Source: Bacteroidota bacterium (GTDB lineage Bacteria; Bacteroidota; Bacteroidia; Bacteroidales; F082). From it: a stretch of 64,000 nucleotides of DNA. Made by a program: the position numbers and the translations under genes. This document shows positions 44,746 through 54,354 of the stretch, piece by piece. Under the pieces are notes generated by a model. The model was not told the DNA's origin. It saw only the letters and a program-made list of their open reading frames with translations, and did not search any database. Position 1 is the stretch's first letter, and the number at the start of each line of letters is the position of its first letter. The DNA is taken from positions 1 through 64,000 of the forward strand of contig JAHJTC010000016.1 of the NCBI GenBank assembly GCA_018830105.1, in the 5' to 3' direction.

Positions 44746-46662
44746 ATGGGAAAAATAATAGGAATTGACCTGGGAACAACAAACTCGTGCGTTTCGGTTA
44801 TGGAAGGCAACGAGCCGGTTGTAATTCCGAATAGCGAAGGACGTAGAACAACGCCTTCAATTGTTGCTTTTACTGAAAATGGAGAACGTAAGGTGGGTGA
44901 TCCGGCCAAGCGTCAGGCCATTACTAATCCGCGCCACACTATATCTTCTATCAAACGTTTCATGGGCGAAACTTTCGATCGTGTACAAAAAGAAGTTGAG
45001 CGGGTTCCTTATGAAGTTGTTAAAGGTCAAAACAATACACCTCGTGTAAAAATTGATGACCGCCTGTACACACCACAGGAAATTTCTGCCATGGTGTTAC
45101 AAAAAATGAAAAAGACTGCCGAAGACTATCTTGGTCAAACGGTAACCGAAGCAGTGATTACTGTTCCTGCTTACTTTAGTGATTCACAGCGTCAGGCAAC
45201 CAAAGAAGCCGGCGAAATTGCAGGTCTCAAAGTAAGACGAATCATCAACGAGCCCACAGCTGCCGCGCTAACTTATGGCCTCGACAAGAAAAAGAACGAC
45301 ATTAAAGTGGCTGTTTTTGACCTTGGCGGAGGTACATTTGATATCTCTGTGCTGGAACTTGGTGATGGCGTTTTTGAAGTAAAATCAACTAACGGTAACA
45401 CACACCTTGGTGGTGATGATTTTGATGAAACAGTAATTCAGTGGTTAGCTGACGAGTTTAAGAAAGACGAAGGCCTTGATTTAAGGAAAGATCCAATGGC
45501 TTTGCAGCGCTTAAAAGAAGCTGCTGAAAAAGCAAAAATTGAATTATCAAGCTCTACCGAAACAGAAATCAACCTGCCATATATCATGCCTGTTGATGGA
45601 GTTCCAAAGCATTTGGTTCGTAAGCTTACCCGTTCAAAATTTGAACAGCTCACTGATTCGCTCATTCGCGCTACAATTGAGCCATGCCGCATGGCACTTA
45701 AAGATGCCGGATTAACAGCCAGCGATATTGACGAAGTTATTCTCGTTGGAGGCTCTACCCGCATGCCGGCAATTCAAAATATTGTAAAGGAATTTTTTGG
45801 GAAAGAACCTTCAAAAGGTGTAAATCCTGATGAGGTAGTTGCTGTTGGTGCTGCTATTCAGGGTGGTGTACTCACAGGAGAAGTAAAAGATGTGCTCTTG
45901 CTCGATGTTACACCTCTTTCATTGGGTATTGAAACACTCGGTGGCGTGATGACCAAGCTGATCGAATCAAATACCACGATTCCTACTAAGAAATCAGAAG
46001 TATTTTCGACGGCATCCGACAATCAGCCTTCAGTAGAAATTCATATTCTGCAAGGCGAGCGCCCGATGGCAAACCAGAATAAGAGTATCGGAAAATTCCA
46101 CCTGGATGGCATTCCGCCGGCACCACGCGGCGTTCCGCAGGTTGAAGTCACTTTCGACATCGACTCAAACGGTATCCTGCATGTTTCGGCCAAAGATAAG
46201 GCTACCGGAAAATCTCAGAGTATTCGTATCGAAGCTTCATCCGGACTTACTGATGCCGACATTCAGAAGATGAAAGATGAGGCTGCTGCCAATGCGGAAA
46301 CTGATAAAAAGGAACGCGAGAAAATCGACAAGCTGAATGCTGCTGATGCGCTGGTTTTCCAGACAGAAAAACAGCTCAAAGAATATGGCGACAAAGTTCC
46401 GGCTGATAAGAAAGCTGAAATCGAGGCGGCACTCGAAGAACTTAAAAACGCGCATAAAAGCCAGGAAATTTCAGCCATTGATGCCGCTATGGAAAAACTG
46501 AATGGCATTTGGCAGTCGGCCAGCGAAGAGATGTATAAAAATACGCAGGCTCAAGGCGAAGCACAGCCTAATGCTGATCAGCCCGCAGGTGAAAACCAGC
46601 AAGGTGGTAACGATGACGAAGTAACTGATGTTGACTTTGAAGAGGTCGATGACAAAAAATAG
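44746..46662 (+). CDS. dnaK: Molecular chaperone DnaK (Hsp70)
   Basis: The 638-residue Hsp70 has the normal length. The ATPase domain begins [20 protein letters not shown]; further signatures are [15 protein letters not shown] and [14 protein letters not shown]. The substrate-binding domain follows the linker [15 protein letters not shown], and the helical lid ends in an acidic tail with [14 protein letters not shown]. No dnaJ or grpE is adjacent. A strong Shine-Dalgarno precedes the start and a terminator follows. A TGGCAT-5nt-TTGAA segment upstream (44675-44690) looks like a degraded sigma-54 site. Confidence 0.97.
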   Translation: MGKIIGIDLGTTNSCVSVMEGNEPVVIPNSEGRRTTPSIVAFTENGERKVGDPAKRQAITNPRHTISSIKRFMGETFDRVQKEVERVPYEVVKGQNNTPRVKIDDRLYTPQEISAMVLQKMKKTAEDYLGQTVTEAVITVPAYFSDSQRQATKEAGEIAGLKVRRIINEPTAAALTYGLDKKKNDIKVAVFDLGGGTFDISVLELGDGVFEVKSTNGNTHLGGDDFDETVIQWLADEFKKDEGLDLRKDPMALQRLKEAAEKAKIELSSSTETEINLPYIMPVDGVPKHLVRKLTRSKFEQLTDSLIRATIEPCRMALKDAGLTASDIDEVILVGGSTRMPAIQNIVKEFFGKEPSKGVNPDEVVAVGAAIQGGVLTGEVKDVLLLDVTPLSLGIETLGGVMTKLIESNTTIPTKKSEVFSTASDNQPSVEIHILQGERPMANQNKSIGKFHLDGIPPAPRGVPQVEVTFDIDSNGILHVSAKDKATGKSQSIRIEASSGLTDADIQKMKDEAAANAETDKKEREKIDKLNAADALVFQTEKQLKEYGDKVPADKKAEIEAALEELKNAHKSQEISAIDAAMEKLNGIWQSASEEMYKNTQAQGEAQPNADQPAGENQQGGNDDEVTDVDFEEVDDKK

Positions 46663-46693
46663 CAGAAAAGTCTAAGCCTAATTATATATTCAG

Positions 46694-46726
46694 AAGGGTT
46701 GGTTCATATAGAATCAACCCTTTTTT
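46694..46726 (+). terminator. Intrinsic terminator after dnaK
   Basis: AAGGGTTG pairs with CAACCCTT around a 13-nt loop and is followed by a run of T. It lies 32 bp after the dnaK stop. Confidence 0.82.
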
Positions 46727-46762
46727 AATGAAGGCTTAAATTATAGCTAAATGAAATAGTCT

Positions 46763-46770
46763 TAACTTTG
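46763..46770 (+). promoter_or_regulatory. Candidate -7 element of the T9SS cargo gene
   Basis: TAACTTTG matches TAnnTTTG, 40 bp before the ATG at 46811. No clear -33 element. Confidence 0.4.
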
Positions 46771-46810
46771 CATTTTGAATACAGCAAAATTTTAATAAAA
46801 ATCTTAAATT

Positions 46811-48457
46811 ATGAAGAAAATTATTTTTACCCTTTTAAGTTTGAGTTTAGTAGCCTTTTTTTCGGTTACACAAGCTCAGAATTTGGTTGTTAACGGTGAT
46901 CTCGAAAGCTGGAGTTCCGACACAGCTCCCGATGGTTGGGATAAAGTAGAAAGTATCACCAAAGAAAGTACTACCATCCATAGTGGCAGCTTTGCCGCAA
47001 AACACACCTCCGGTGATGGTACCTTGGATTTTTCTCAAGACGTGCAAGGTGTGGTTCCCGGAACAACTTACACCATTGAGTATTATTATTATGACAATGA
47101 TCCTGCTGCCCGCACGCGTATTTGGTCCTACTGGATGGACGCTGAAAGCAACTATCTTAACGACAATGAGGATGTGTTGCGTCCCTCTACTTATAGCGAG
47201 GATCAGGATGCCTGGTTGCATTATTCACAAGTGCTGGTAGCGCCTGCAAATGCCACACAGTTCCGATTTGAAGTGCGTGTTTACAAGCAGGATGGAAATC
47301 AGGGTGGTGCTGTGTATTACGATGACTTCTCTGTTAGCGGCGATCTTATTATCAAACCTGAACCTACAAATTATCCCACTGCTTTTGAAGCAGTAACTGA
47401 GGATATTGGCGTTCGTTTGAACTGGACTGATGCTACTGGCGAACAACTTCCTGATGCCTATCTTATTTTAGGTGAAGCATTGGTTACAAAAGATTCTAAT
47501 ATCGAACTTCCGGTTGACGGAACACCGGTAGCCAATAATACGGATATCTCATTGGGTTATATTGCCTGGAATGTTGCCTATGGCGAACAATCGCATCTAT
47601 TCAGTGCGCTGGAAGCTAACACGGTATATCATTTTACAATTTTCCCATATACCAATCTTGGCGAAAATATCGATTACAAAACTGATGGAACCTATCCTGA
47701 AGCTACTATAGAAACCGCCGATATTGTTGTGCTGCTGAATGAGCCTTTTGATGCTGACTTGGGTGTAATGTCAACTTACAATGTGCTAGGTGATCAGGAA
47801 TGGTCTCACAGCACTTTTGGCGATGATCAGTTTGCCAGAATGTCTGGATACTCTGGTGGCGCGCTTGATAACGAAGACTGGCTTATCAGCCCTGCTTTAG
47901 ATATGAGTGATCTTGAAACGGCTTCATTAAGTTTTAGAACAGCCTATAACTTTGATGGTAACCCACTACAGTTGATGGTTTCTAGCGATTATGACGGAAC
48001 CGGAAATCCTAACGATTACAGCTGGACTGATTTAAGCAATGAATTCGATTGGTCTTCAGGAGGTTATGAATGGGCTGAGTCTGGTGTTGTAGATATTTTA
48101 TCTTATGCATCGCCAACACTTTATGTAGCTTTCAAATATACCTCTAATACCAGTGGTGCTTCTACATGGGAAGTTGATTACGTGCGTGTTACAGGCGAAT
48201 CAGCAGTTGGATTGAATGAAGCCGAAGCTGTTTCTGTTCAGGTTTATCCCAATCCCGCTATAAATCAGCTTCGTTTTTCACTTGACAAGGAAGCTGCAAT
48301 GGAAGTAATAGACCTTACTGGTAAAACTATTTTGAATAGCCAGGCAGAAGCTGGAAATGGATCGATCGATGTTTCTGCCTTAAAAGAAGGCTTGTATATT
48401 GTTCGTTTCCGTTTTGCCGACGGATCGCAGGCTGTTAGCCGCTTTGCAAAGCAATAA
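46811..48457 (+). CDS. Secreted protein with choice-of-anchor J-type domain and T9SS sorting domain
   Basis: The 548-residue protein has a signal peptide (1-22), a carbohydrate-binding-like jelly-roll (about 23-180, NLVVNGDLESWSSD... start and YYDDFSV end), a fibronectin-like part (about 185-300), a choice-of-anchor J/cleaved-adhesin-like domain (about 305-465, NEPFDADLGVMSTYNVLGD... and DNEDWLISPALDMS) and a C-terminal sorting domain (about 470-548, VQVYPNPAINQLRFSL, then LYIVRF). It is expected to reach the surface through the type IX system. No enzymatic motif is seen; binding or adhesion is inferred. A strong terminator follows. Confidence 0.85.
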   Translation: MKKIIFTLLSLSLVAFFSVTQAQNLVVNGDLESWSSDTAPDGWDKVESITKESTTIHSGSFAAKHTSGDGTLDFSQDVQGVVPGTTYTIEYYYYDNDPAARTRIWSYWMDAESNYLNDNEDVLRPSTYSEDQDAWLHYSQVLVAPANATQFRFEVRVYKQDGNQGGAVYYDDFSVSGDLIIKPEPTNYPTAFEAVTEDIGVRLNWTDATGEQLPDAYLILGEALVTKDSNIELPVDGTPVANNTDISLGYIAWNVAYGEQSHLFSALEANTVYHFTIFPYTNLGENIDYKTDGTYPEATIETADIVVLLNEPFDADLGVMSTYNVLGDQEWSHSTFGDDQFARMSGYSGGALDNEDWLISPALDMSDLETASLSFRTAYNFDGNPLQLMVSSDYDGTGNPNDYSWTDLSNEFDWSSGGYEWAESGVVDILSYASPTLYVAFKYTSNTSGASTWEVDYVRVTGESAVGLNEAEAVSVQVYPNPAINQLRFSLDKEAAMEVIDLTGKTILNSQAEAGNGSIDVSALKEGLYIVRFRFADGSQAVSRFAKQ

Positions 48458-48481
48458 AACAGCATATCCAAATTTTAATTT

Positions 48482-48519
48482 TGCTGCATGTGGTTTCAAC
48501 CGCATGCAGCATTTTTTTT
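48482..48519 (+). terminator. Intrinsic terminator after the T9SS cargo gene
   Basis: A 14-bp stem (TGCTGCATGTGGTT with its complement, one G-T pair) with a very short loop is followed by eight T. It is the strongest hairpin in the window. Confidence 0.9.
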
Positions 48520-48601
48520 GTGAGATGGATTTGAAAAGTAAAATTTGAACAGCCGCTAAGAAAAAAGCTGTAATTTCGTGAGTAGCATAAAAAGTCGATT
48601 C

Positions 48602-50155
48602 ATGAGATTGTTTAAATATACTTGCTTATTATGTGGATTAATGGTTTTCTTTCGTGCAGAGGCACAGGAAATTGAGCCCATAAGGCTTGAATTACCGGTG
48701 CAGCTCGAAAGTAAAAGTTACCGTTATCAATTGCTTGGCGAGCAAGGAGTGCTGCTGTTTTATGAGAGCAGGGAGTTGGACGAAGCCGGTAAACGCAAGT
48801 GGTATTTCAGCCTGCTCGACACCAATCTTACCGAGAGATGGATGCGGTTTATGGCTTTGAATGATGGGATGAGGGTTGAAAGAATTGTGGCATCAAAGGA
48901 TCGACTGGCGGTGATTCTCCTCAATACCAAGAGCAAAAAACAAGATCCTGTCCAATATGAAATTGTTAGTTTTAGCATAGAAACGTCAAAATTTGGATTG
49001 CTGGGAGGCAATTTCCCGGCAAAGTCTGAGGTTGCTGCCGCCAGTTTATCAGGTGATCAGCTGTTGATAGGTCTTAACCTGGATGATTACTTGGCTGACT
49101 TTCTTCTTTTTGATTTGAAGTTGGGCACATTAAATGCCTTAGATTCCAATTTGGATGGTCAATTGCTGATCACTGAAATGGCCACATCAAATACCAGCGG
49201 AGATTTTATTGTTTCGGTAAAGCAGTTTGAAAACAAGCGATTTATCGCTGATGTTTTTTTAGTTTTTGATTCAGGTGGTAGCCTGCTGCGACAGTATAAG
49301 CCCGAAATTGGACAGGCGGGTTTTTTGGCATCTGTCGGGTTTGCGTTTTTTGAAGATGATATTATTGTGCTGGGCACTTTTGAGCGTGAAAATAAACGCC
49401 CTGCTGCGCTGAAAGATGTTAGCGGAAATCAGGAGCGAGAGGCTGTCGGGCTGTTTTATTTACAGCTGCATCCCGATGGCTCATTGCAGTCACAGTTTTA
49501 TAACTTCAATCAGGTGCCAAATATTGATGTGGCATTGGCACGCGAGGATTTGATGCGTCTGCGACAGCAGCAATCGCGCGGTAAAACCCAGGAGCAAACG
49601 GAAATTTCGTTTCAGTTTTATAAACCAATAATCTTGAAGCAGGATAGCCAGCTTGTTTTTGCTGCTGAAGCTTACCGGCCGCAATACCGCGTTGAGTCGC
49701 GTATTGATTATGACTTTTATGGCCGCCCGATTCCCTATACTTATACCTTGTTCGAAGGCTATAATTTCTTCAACACGCTTATTGTTTCCTTCGATAAAAA
49801 TGGTCAAATTCAATGGGTTAATAGTTTTCGGATGCAGGATTTGCTAAGTTTTAACCGCGACTATCACGTGATGCTGACTCGTGAGCAGGATGAGTTTCTT
49901 GCGGCACTTTTCAATGAGGGGAGCATTCAAAATAAAACTTTGCAATTTGACGGAACCAGCCCAGGCGTGATGGATAAAGTGATTCCGGATCTGAAATTTC
50001 CTAACGATCGGCTTCTTGATGATTCGTTTAGTCGAATCCATCATTGGTATGATTCATATTATTTGCTTACCGGAAATCAGAAAATCAGCAATAATCGTTT
50101 GCGTATCGAGAATCCCAGATCTGTATTTTTCATGCAGAAGCTTGTTTTTGAATAG
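48602..50155 (+). CDS. Secreted protein of unknown function
   Basis: I do not recognise a family. The 517-residue product (ATG at 48602; a GTG at 48578 is upstream in frame) starts with a signal peptide MRLFKYTCLLCGLMVFF ending near AEA. The mature part contains regularly spaced beta-strand-like segments and repeated hydrophobic-acidic patterns, suggesting a beta-propeller-like or all-beta fold, but no recognised motifs. TAATTTCG (48571-48578), a near match to the -7 consensus, lies just upstream. It is followed after 105 bp by a methyltransferase gene. Confidence 0.6.
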   Translation: MRLFKYTCLLCGLMVFFRAEAQEIEPIRLELPVQLESKSYRYQLLGEQGVLLFYESRELDEAGKRKWYFSLLDTNLTERWMRFMALNDGMRVERIVASKDRLAVILLNTKSKKQDPVQYEIVSFSIETSKFGLLGGNFPAKSEVAAASLSGDQLLIGLNLDDYLADFLLFDLKLGTLNALDSNLDGQLLITEMATSNTSGDFIVSVKQFENKRFIADVFLVFDSGGSLLRQYKPEIGQAGFLASVGFAFFEDDIIVLGTFERENKRPAALKDVSGNQEREAVGLFYLQLHPDGSLQSQFYNFNQVPNIDVALAREDLMRLRQQQSRGKTQEQTEISFQFYKPIILKQDSQLVFAAEAYRPQYRVESRIDYDFYGRPIPYTYTLFEGYNFFNTLIVSFDKNGQIQWVNSFRMQDLLSFNRDYHVMLTREQDEFLAALFNEGSIQNKTLQFDGTSPGVMDKVIPDLKFPNDRLLDDSFSRIHHWYDSYYLLTGNQKISNNRLRIENPRSVFFMQKLVFE

Positions 50156-50222
50156 TTTATTTTTGAATAGAATATTTTTTCACATCAAGCGTTTGTACAA
50201 TTATTCTGTTGAGATAATTAAT

Positions 50223-50230
50223 TATCTTTG
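50223..50230 (+). promoter_or_regulatory. Candidate -7 element of the methyltransferase gene
   Basis: TATCTTTG matches TAnnTTTG, 30 bp before the ATG at 50261. It overlaps a TTG at 50228 that would otherwise be an upstream start, which argues against that start. Confidence 0.5.
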
Positions 50231-50260
50231 GAGAGCAAACAAGACAAAAATATATTGGGT

Positions 50261-51052
50261 ATGATTAACATCAGCCTTTCTATCAATTACTTGGCTTATC
50301 TTTTCAGAGCTAAAGGCTTGCATAGTCTTCACGCTCCTTTTGCTTACGAACTGGCAAAAAGTGTACTATATGATCATCATAACTACCCTGAATATGCCGA
50401 ATGTCATCGACAACGTAAACGCTTATTAAACAATAGAAATGTAATTGAAACAGTCGATTTTGGGACACGAGCCGGAAATAAGCCCTTCGCAACCTATCGT
50501 GAGCGCGTGAAAAATCTGGTTAAGCAACGCTCTCATTCCGAGCGATGCAACCGTTTGCTGTTTAGGTTTTCAAGGTATTTTAAACCTGATTATGTGCTTG
50601 AGCTAGGCACTGCTGCCGGCCTAAGTGCTGCTGCACTGGCGTTGGGTAACCCCAAAGCAAAAGTTTACACGCTGGAGGGCTGCGCTTCTATCGCTTCCAT
50701 TGCAGAAGGCACTTTTGAACGATTGGGAATTACAAATACCGAGCTGGTTATTGGAAATTTCAACAATGTATTGCCGGAGGTTATTGCCAATGTGCCGAAG
50801 CTCGATTTGGTTTTCTTTGATGGAAATCATCAAAAAATTCCTACGCTCGATTATTTTCACCACTGCCTGACAAAAGCACATGATGAAAGCATTTTTATTT
50901 TCGACGATATTCACTGGTCCAAAGATATGGATGAAGCCTGGAAAATCATACAACAATATGAATCTGTGACGCTAAGCATTGATTTATTTCAGTTCGGAAT
51001 AGTTTTTTTCCGAAAGGGGCTTAGCAAACAACATTTCACCCTCAGAAAGTGA
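50261..51052 (+). CDS. Class I SAM-dependent methyltransferase
   Basis: The 263-residue product has the Rossmann-like methyltransferase core: motif [18 protein letters not shown] near residue 115, motif II-like [11 protein letters not shown], and the motif IV-like [10 protein letters not shown] near 185, followed by [15 protein letters not shown] with a following Asp pair is the pattern of O-methyltransferase-like (caffeoyl-CoA-type) enzymes. The N-terminal about 100 residues are extra and carry LRAK-like basic segments. The substrate is unknown. An ABC-transporter ATPase gene begins 40 bp after the stop. Confidence 0.8.
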   Translation: MINISLSINYLAYLFRAKGLHSLHAPFAYELAKSVLYDHHNYPEYAECHRQRKRLLNNRNVIETVDFGTRAGNKPFATYRERVKNLVKQRSHSERCNRLLFRFSRYFKPDYVLELGTAAGLSAAALALGNPKAKVYTLEGCASIASIAEGTFERLGITNTELVIGNFNNVLPEVIANVPKLDLVFFDGNHQKIPTLDYFHHCLTKAHDESIFIFDDIHWSKDMDEAWKIIQQYESVTLSIDLFQFGIVFFRKGLSKQHFTLRK

Positions 51053-51063
51053 AAGATGTTTGT

Positions 51064-51071
51064 TAACTTTG
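51064..51071 (+). promoter_or_regulatory. Candidate -7 element of the ABC ATPase gene
   Basis: TAACTTTG matches TAnnTTTG, 21 bp before the ATG at 51093. It lies at a hypothetical upstream in-frame start (51060), so the ATG at 51093 is preferred. Confidence 0.45.
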
Positions 51072-51092
51072 CTCGGCTCAAAAATAATTTCC

Positions 51093-51809
51093 ATGGAAGA
51101 AAATGTGATTCGCCTGAATGGGATTTCAAGGCATTATAAAGTAGGTACAGAGCTGGTAAAAGCCCTCGATCTAATAACTTTAGATATTAAGCGCAACGAA
51201 TATGTTGCCTTGATGGGCCCTTCCGGCTCCGGGAAATCAACTTTGATGAATTTGTTGGGCTGTTTGGATACGCCCACAGCCGGTTCCTATTTTCTGAATG
51301 GTAACGACGTTAGTCGAATGAATGATAATGAGCTGGCTGATATCAGAAATAAAGAGATTGGGTTTATCTTTCAAACTTTTAATCTTTTGCCACGATCAAC
51401 AGCCCTGGAAAATGTGATGTTGCCCTTGGTTTACGCTGGAATAGGGAAGCAGCAACGTATTGAAATTGGAGAGAAAGTGATGGCTGATGTGCAGTTGAGC
51501 GATCGCATGAAACACAGGCCCAATGAGCTTTCGGGTGGTCAGCGGCAACGTGTTGCCATTGCCCGTGCTTTGGTAAACAAGCCCTCGATTATTCTTGCTG
51601 ACGAACCAACAGGAAACCTCGACTCGAAAACATCTGTTGAGATTATGGGTTTGCTTGAGGCTATTCATAAACTTGGCAATACCATCATCGTGGTCACACA
51701 TGAAGAAGATATTGCGAAACATGCCCATCGTATTGTGCGGTTGCGCGATGGAAGTATTGAAACTGATGAGTTAAATCCTGATATTGTTACTGTGTCAGCT
51801 CGCCAATAA
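51093..51809 (+). CDS. ABC transporter ATP-binding protein (LolD/MacB-like)
   Basis: The 238-residue ATPase has Walker [10 protein letters not shown] near residue 41, the signature [15 protein letters not shown] near 144 and Walker [16 protein letters not shown] near 164, followed by the His switch VVTHEED. The pattern matches the LolD/MacB/FtsE clade that energises lipoprotein release or efflux. No permease gene lies nearby, so the membrane partner is encoded elsewhere. It is between a methyltransferase and the cobalamin adenosyltransferase gene. Confidence 0.87.
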   Translation: MEENVIRLNGISRHYKVGTELVKALDLITLDIKRNEYVALMGPSGSGKSTLMNLLGCLDTPTAGSYFLNGNDVSRMNDNELADIRNKEIGFIFQTFNLLPRSTALENVMLPLVYAGIGKQQRIEIGEKVMADVQLSDRMKHRPNELSGGQRQRVAIARALVNKPSIILADEPTGNLDSKTSVEIMGLLEAIHKLGNTIIVVTHEEDIAKHAHRIVRLRDGSIETDELNPDIVTVSARQ

Positions 51810-52040
51810 GCCTAAGCAGTGCCTGTCCAACATGCCCGAAAGCTGGATTCCTGCAAAAATCTTAAATCCTTAAATAGTTATAATATACTGCGGTTTGAAA
51901 TTTTGCACGCTCTGATCCTGAACAGGTTGAACCAGCAATTGACAACTGCTAAATAATTTCTGAGCGCGAATCAGACCAATCAGGTTAAACTTTTTAAAAC
52001 AATAAACGCTTTAGCTTGTTGAACTGCTAAATAAGAGGTT

Positions 52041-52607
52041 ATGTCAGAAGAAATGAAAATATATACACGCACTGGCGATGCCGGCAAAACTGCCTTGATA
52101 GGCGGAACCAGGGTTGCTAAATATCACGATAAAATAGAAGCTTATGGAACAGTGGACGAGCTCAATGCTTTTGTTGGGCTTATTCGTGATCATACGCAAA
52201 CCGATGAAGAAAGCAAAAAAATGTTGATAGAAATACAAGACAGGCTTTTTACACTGGAGTCGCATCTGGCTGAAGATAAGGAGGCGATTGTTGCTAAACC
52301 AATGCCTCCGCTCCATCAGGAGGATGTGCTGCAGTTGGAGAAGGAGATTGATCGCATGAATGAGAGCCTACCTCCGCTGGCAAATTTTATTTTACCGGGC
52401 GGACATATCTTGGTGTCATATTGCCATGTGGCTCGAACAGTTTGCCGGCGTGCCGAGCGAATTGCCGTGCGTTTAAACGAGCTTTATCCTGTTGATGAAT
52501 TGGACTTACGATACCTAAATCGCCTTTCTGACTACTTTTTTGTGCTTGCCAGATACCTCTCGCAGCATACCGGTGCAACTGAAATTCCCTGGAAAGCACG
52601 ATATTAG
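52041..52607 (+). CDS. Cob(I)alamin adenosyltransferase, PduO type
   Basis: The 188-residue enzyme adenosylates cobalamin with ATP. It opens IYTRTGDAGKTALIGGTRVAKYHDKIEAYGTVDELNAFVGL, the PduO-type ATP-binding signature, and has CRRAERIAVRLNE near the carboxy end. Its presence implies a B12-dependent enzyme (for example methylmalonyl-CoA mutase) in the organism. The 231-bp space before it (51810-52040) holds no gene; no B12-riboswitch B12-box was seen. Confidence 0.88.
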   Translation: MSEEMKIYTRTGDAGKTALIGGTRVAKYHDKIEAYGTVDELNAFVGLIRDHTQTDEESKKMLIEIQDRLFTLESHLAEDKEAIVAKPMPPLHQEDVLQLEKEIDRMNESLPPLANFILPGGHILVSYCHVARTVCRRAERIAVRLNELYPVDELDLRYLNRLSDYFFVLARYLSQHTGATEIPWKARY

Positions 52608-52634
52608 GCTGTTAAAGGAATTTTACGATTTTTC

Positions 52635-52664
52635 TTGACAAGCGTTAAAAAAAAATTACTTTTG
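52635..52664 (+). promoter_or_regulatory. Promoter of the DUF2795 gene
   Basis: TTG (52635-52637) and TACTTTTG (52657-52664) are separated by 19 bp, a full match to the Bacteroidota promoter. The expected transcript start is about 20 bp before the ATG at 52694. Confidence 0.7.
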
Positions 52665-52693
52665 CAAAAAATTTCACCTAAACTCCACATATT

Positions 52694-52915
52694 ATGTATT
52701 GGACACTTGAATTAGCCTCAAAACTGGAAGATGCCCCTTGGCCGGCAACAAAAGAAGAATTATTGGAGTGGGCAATCCGTTCCGGAGCGCCACAGGAAGT
52801 GATTGAAAATCTCCAGGAAATGGAGGATGAGGGCGAAATATATGAACGAATAGAAGATATTTGGCCAGATTATCCTACCAAAGAAGATTTCTTTTTTCAC
52901 GAAGATGAATACTAA
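52694..52915 (+). CDS. DUF2795 family small acidic protein
   Basis: The 73-residue acidic protein matches the DUF2795 family, common in Bacteroidota, function unknown. Visible features: WTLELASKLEDAPWPATKEELLEWAIRSGAP, EVIENLQEMEDEGEIYERIEDIWPDYPTKEDFFFHEDEY. The first part is the predicted helix pair typical of the family, the tail is very acidic. It has its own promoter and terminator, so it is a single-gene unit. Confidence 0.85.
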   Translation: MYWTLELASKLEDAPWPATKEELLEWAIRSGAPQEVIENLQEMEDEGEIYERIEDIWPDYPTKEDFFFHEDEY

Positions 52916-52920
52916 CGATT

Positions 52921-52944
52921 AAACCGGCTGAAGCCGGTTTTTTT
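52921..52944 (+). terminator. Intrinsic terminator after the DUF2795 gene
   Basis: AAACCGGC pairs with GCCGGTTT around a four-base loop and is followed by a run of seven T. It begins 5 bp after the stop and overlaps the end of the convergent rsmD gene. Confidence 0.85.
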
Positions 52945-53479
52945 ATGGCTTATTGAAAAAACTGAAATGTACCCTGCCATAGTTTCTGAGTGCTGAAAAA
53001 CAGGGTTTTGTCGAATAATCAATATTAGCAGAATGCTCAATTACCAATATACCATCGGGTTTTAACAAATTACTTTCCAAAATCAGTTCAGCAAGCAGTT
53101 CGTAGTGATTGCTGTCATAAGGAGGATCAGCAAAAATAAGGTCAAACTGCTGAGGTGTACCGGGCAGAAATTTAAAAACATCCATCCTTATCACATGCAG
53201 GTTGTCCATTTCCAGCTGCTTAATGGTGTCTTTTATAAATTGCACACAGGCTTTATTTTGGTCAATGGCAAGCACCGACTGGCAGCCACGTGATGCCAAT
53301 TCGAAGGCAATATTTCCAGTTCCTGAAAACAAGTCTAAAGCGTCAATATCAGGAAAATCCAGCTGGTTTTCGAGGATATTAAACAGGCTTTCTTTGGCCA
53401 TATCTGTGGTTGGGCGCACGGGCAAATTTGCCGGAGCATGAATTTGTCGGCGCTGATATTTACCTCTTATAATTCGCAT
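52943..53479 (-). CDS. rsmD: 16S rRNA guanine(966)-N2 methyltransferase RsmD
   Basis: A 178-residue SAM-dependent methyltransferase that modifies G966 of 16S rRNA. It begins MRIIRGKYQRRQIHAP (RGxxxGxxL-like opening), has LDLFSGTGNIAFELASRG (SAM motif I) and the catalytic FADPPY. The ATG at 53479 is preferred over 53515, as it matches the family start; it overlaps the DUF3822 gene by 13 bp. It is convergent with the DUF2795 gene. Confidence 0.93.
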   Translation of the reverse strand: MRIIRGKYQRRQIHAPANLPVRPTTDMAKESLFNILENQLDFPDIDALDLFSGTGNIAFELASRGCQSVLAIDQNKACVQFIKDTIKQLEMDNLHVIRMDVFKFLPGTPQQFDLIFADPPYDSNHYELLAELILESNLLKPDGILVIEHSANIDYSTKPCFSALRNYGRVHFSFFNKP

Positions 53480-54354
53480 TGGAAAGTATTGAATAACAGG
53501 CTGTGATGATGCCATGGCATGGTTTCGAGCACATAGCTATAGTCGAAATTTTTATTTCGTTTTTCAAATTGGATATGGCGAATGTAGCGCTCGCAAATGG
53601 TATAAATCTCGTAGCCCGACTCGATGGCACCGGAAAACTGTACAATGGTTTTTTCAGGATTTAGATGTTGCTGCTCCATGGCAAAAAGCAGAAAATAAAT
53701 AAAATCTTCTTTGGTGTTGAACCTGAATGTATTGTAAAACTTAAGCTTTTGATCAGCAAGTACTAACATATCAAAAGCCTTGTTTCTAACATGCACAAAA
53801 ACCATGGGGTCGTGCTGTAAGTTTTTGTTGCCGATAAGGATACTTTCGATAAAAGCACTCGACAAATGACGAATTACTGCATTTGCCCACAAATCTTTTA
53901 TTTTAGCTGCCAGTATATTCGACAGGTAATAAACCAGTGTGGCATCGGCAGTTTTTAAAGGATCACTAACAATACGTGAATTGTCATGAAAGGCTTGTGC
54001 AAAGGCGAGATAACTTCCTTTTTCTTTCTCTTCGAAAAGTGGGTTTGGCACAATGACAGCAGATAGATTGTCTATCAAAATTTTTACTTGCTGATAGGGA
54101 TAGGCAATCCATGGTTGTTTCATCATGATTTCATCCAGCATAGCGGCAAGCTGATATTCATCATCCAAAGCGTTGAAACTGTAGTTTTCTAAACCAACAA
54201 AACGCTGCTTTTCAGGAGAGAAAATAACAAAAGAAAAACCATCCGAAGCTATTCGGATGGTCAATTGAAAATTCCTTGAAAAGTCTTGTTTAAAAGACTT
54301 ATCGATTAAGCTAATTGTAGGTTTTGCCTGGGCAATCATGCGAATAGGCGTCAC
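53467..54354 (-). CDS. DUF3822 family protein
   Basis: The 295-residue product matches DUF3822, a Bacteroidota-specific family of unknown function usually encoded next to rsmD. The fold looks like an actin-like/pilus-assembly-type ATPase relative: FSFVIFSPEKQRFVGLENYSF near residue 40, VFVHVRNKAFDMLVLADQKLKFYNTF near 195 and TIVQFSGAIESGYEIYTICERY near 240. It overlaps the upstream gene by 4 bp (ATGA) and rsmD by 13 bp, so they form one operon. Confidence 0.82.
   Translation of the reverse strand: MTPIRMIAQAKPTISLIDKSFKQDFSRNFQLTIRIASDGFSFVIFSPEKQRFVGLENYSFNALDDEYQLAAMLDEIMMKQPWIAYPYQQVKILIDNLSAVIVPNPLFEEKEKGSYLAFAQAFHDNSRIVSDPLKTADATLVYYLSNILAAKIKDLWANAVIRHLSSAFIESILIGNKNLQHDPMVFVHVRNKAFDMLVLADQKLKFYNTFRFNTKEDFIYFLLFAMEQQHLNPEKTIVQFSGAIESGYEIYTICERYIRHIQFEKRNKNFDYSYVLETMPWHHHSLLFNTFQCEL

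Noticed and set aside
51810..52040. Possible cobalamin riboswitch before the cob(I)alamin adenosyltransferase gene
   Set aside because: No B12-box-like conserved core or clear multi-stem structure was recognised, and the gap is short for a full riboswitch plus expression platform.
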